Shown one piece after another: positions 62,828-64,000 of a DNA stretch of 64,000 bases. Every line of letters starts with the position of its first letter. The first letter of the stretch is position 1. The stretch is taken from contig NZ_CABPSF010000012.1 of NCBI RefSeq assembly GCF_902459685.1, positions 1 to 64,000 of the forward strand, read 5' to 3'. The notes under the pieces were generated by a model, which saw only the letters and a list, made by a program, of their open reading frames with translations, ran no database searches and was not told where the DNA came from. Source of the stretch: Pandoraea iniqua (GTDB lineage Bacteria > Pseudomonadota > Gammaproteobacteria > Burkholderiales > Burkholderiaceae). The position numbers and the translations under genes were made by a program.

Positions 62828-64000
62828 ATGCAGAAGGGCATTTGGGGAGCAGTGGCCGCCGTGGGACTGACGTTGATCAGTCCTGCCGCGCTTGCCGCAG
62901 GAGGCGGCCCGGACGGCGCACAACTCGTCGCGTGGTGGGGCTTGCCGTTCGCAGGTTTGCTGCTGTCGATCGCCCTCGGCCCGTTGGTCGCGCCGGCGTT
63001 CTGGCATCACCACTTCGGTAAGATCGCGGCCTTCTGGGGCGCCGCATTTCTGCTGCCGTTTGCGCTCGTGTACGGCGCAGGCGCGGCGTGGCACGGTGCG
63101 GTACACGCGCTGATCGCCGAATACATTCCTTTTGTCGTCCTGCTGACGGCACTCTTCACGACCGCCGGTGGCATCTGCCTGCATGGCAATCTGCGCGGCG
63201 GGCCGTGGCTCAACACGGGCCTGCTGGGGCTGGGCACGGTGTTCGCCAGCATCATGGGCACGACGGGTGCAGCCATGCTGCTCATTCGCCCGCTGATTCG
63301 CGCGAACGACAACCGCAAGCACAACGTTCACGTGGTCGTGTTCTTCATCTTTCTGGTGGCGAACGCGGGCGGCTCACTGACGCCGCTCGGCGATCCGCCG
63401 TTGTTCCTCGGCTTCCTGCAAGGTGTCGAGTTTTTCTGGACGACGCGCCACCTCTGGCCTGAAACGCTGATGGCTTGCAGCATCTTGCTGGTGCTGTTCT
63501 TCCTGATCGATTCGTACTACTTCCGCCAGAAGGTGGAAGAAAAAATCGAAGCACTCGATCCGACGCCGCACGTCGCACCGCTCCGTCTTGAAGGCAAACG
63601 CAACTTCGTGTTGCTCGCGGCCGCCGTGGGGCTGGTACTGATGAGCGGCATCTGGAAGCCGGGCGTCGTATTCGACGTGTTCGGTACGCCGCTGACGCTC
63701 GAGAATCTGGCGCGCGATGTGGGCCTCGTCGTCGTGACGTTGATTTCGCTGGCGATCACGCCGCGCACGGCGCGCGTCGGCAACGACTTCAACTGGGAAC
63801 CGATGAAAGAGGTCGGCAAGCTCTTTGCGGGCATCTTCCTCACGATCATTCCGGTAGTGGCGATTCTGCGTGCCGGTGAAGCCGGGGCGCTCGGCTGGGT
63901 GATCCGGCTGGTGACCGGCCCGGACGGCGCACCGGACAACGTCATGTACTTCTGGGCAACGGGCATTCTGTCGTCGTTCCTCGACAATGCACCGACGTAC
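62828..64000 (+). CDS. Sodium:proton antiporter (NhaD/ion-transporter superfamily; 3' end outside window)
   Basis: The gene opens at ATG 62828 (AGGAA site upstream) and runs off the right edge after 391 residues. A signal-like or first helix (AAVGLTLISPAALAAG) is followed by at least nine further helices. The segment GGSLTPLGDPPLFLGFLQG and the later ILSSFLDNAPTY are signatures of NhaD-like sodium:proton antiporters in the ion transporter superfamily. Sodium extrusion is inferred from the family. The remaining C-terminus is not visible. Confidence 0.82.
   Translation, partial: MQKGIWGAVAAVGLTLISPAALAAGGGPDGAQLVAWWGLPFAGLLLSIALGPLVAPAFWHHHFGKIAAFWGAAFLLPFALVYGAGAAWHGAVHALIAEYIPFVVLLTALFTTAGGICLHGNLRGGPWLNTGLLGLGTVFASIMGTTGAAMLLIRPLIRANDNRKHNVHVVVFFIFLVANAGGSLTPLGDPPLFLGFLQGVEFFWTTRHLWPETLMACSILLVLFFLIDSYYFRQKVEEKIEALDPTPHVAPLRLEGKRNFVLLAAAVGLVLMSGIWKPGVVFDVFGTPLTLENLARDVGLVVVTLISLAITPRTARVGNDFNWEPMKEVGKLFAGIFLTIIPVVAILRAGEAGALGWVIRLVTGPDGAPDNVMYFWATGILSSFLDNAPTY

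Noticed and set aside
1-64000. CRISPR array or restriction-modification and other defence genes
   Set aside because: No regularly spaced 23-50-base repeats with unique spacers and no cas-, methylase- or toxin-antitoxin-like proteins were found; the tandem repeats here are contiguous and short.

Overview
The window is GC-rich, densely coded DNA from a free-living Gram-negative betaproteobacterium. An OxlT-type oxalate/formate exchanger, a complete glcDEF operon with a divergent GntR regulator, opgGH, a YfiRNB module and many LysR/GntR-controlled transporter genes point to Burkholderiaceae, most likely Pandoraea. That placement is inferred from gene content, not from a database search. No phage, integrase, transposase, CRISPR array, plasmid origin or rRNA operon was seen.

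Layout. 0-8.4 kb: a truncated SH3-domain protein, a Pit phosphate transporter, class III alcohol dehydrogenase (frmA), an AraC regulator divergent from an MFS exporter, a cupin protein, and a PAS-GGDEF-EAL protein whose GGDEF site is degenerate. 8.8-11.7 kb: yfiR-yfiN-yfiB, a periplasm-to-cytoplasm c-di-GMP switch. 12-15.7 kb: an SGNH hydrolase, an HCCA-isomerase-like DsbA-fold enzyme, the YeiH exporter and a small membrane protein. 15.8-18.9 kb: a GT2 glycosyltransferase, an O-antigen-ligase-like protein and two unknown small proteins. 19.2-22.5 kb: a LysR regulator, a two-domain alpha/beta-barrel protein and an MHS-family symporter. 22.6-28 kb: a 7TM hybrid histidine kinase translationally coupled to an AraC-type response regulator, then a divergent MurA paralogue. 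28.2-33.5 kb: a GntR regulator divergent from an operon of a DUF3311 protein, a sodium:solute symporter, a cytosine-deaminase-like amidohydrolase and a CynX-like transporter. 33.7-38 kb: an alpha/beta-hydrolase that has lost its nucleophile, a MATE pump, and a LysR/LysE divergent pair. 38.4-46.2 kb: opgGH, an NlpD-like lipoprotein, cspA with a long leader, a second LysE exporter and a YcgR-type PilZ protein. 46.3-53 kb: a LuxR regulator, a CorC-type membrane protein, and a LysR/ygiD/DoxX group. 51.7-59.4 kb: glcDEF with its regulator, a 1.1-kb stretch without genes, and oxlT. 59.5-64 kb: two tRNA-Asn genes, fdxA, pncB, an orphan lutC and a truncated sodium:proton antiporter.

Themes. Cyclic-di-GMP machinery appears three times (YfiN cyclase, EAL phosphodiesterase, PilZ effector). 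Glycolate oxidase and the oxalate/formate exchanger sit together, which suggests C2-acid metabolism. Many transcription units have clear palindromic operator candidates in divergent promoters. Short tandem repeats of 8-22 bp recur at gene edges. The strongest leads for something undescribed are the palindrome-controlled DUF3311/symporter/deaminase/CynX operon, the two-domain barrel protein paired with an MHS symporter, the coupled 7TM kinase/AraC response regulator, the nucleophile-less hydrolase, and the structured leader region before oxlT.
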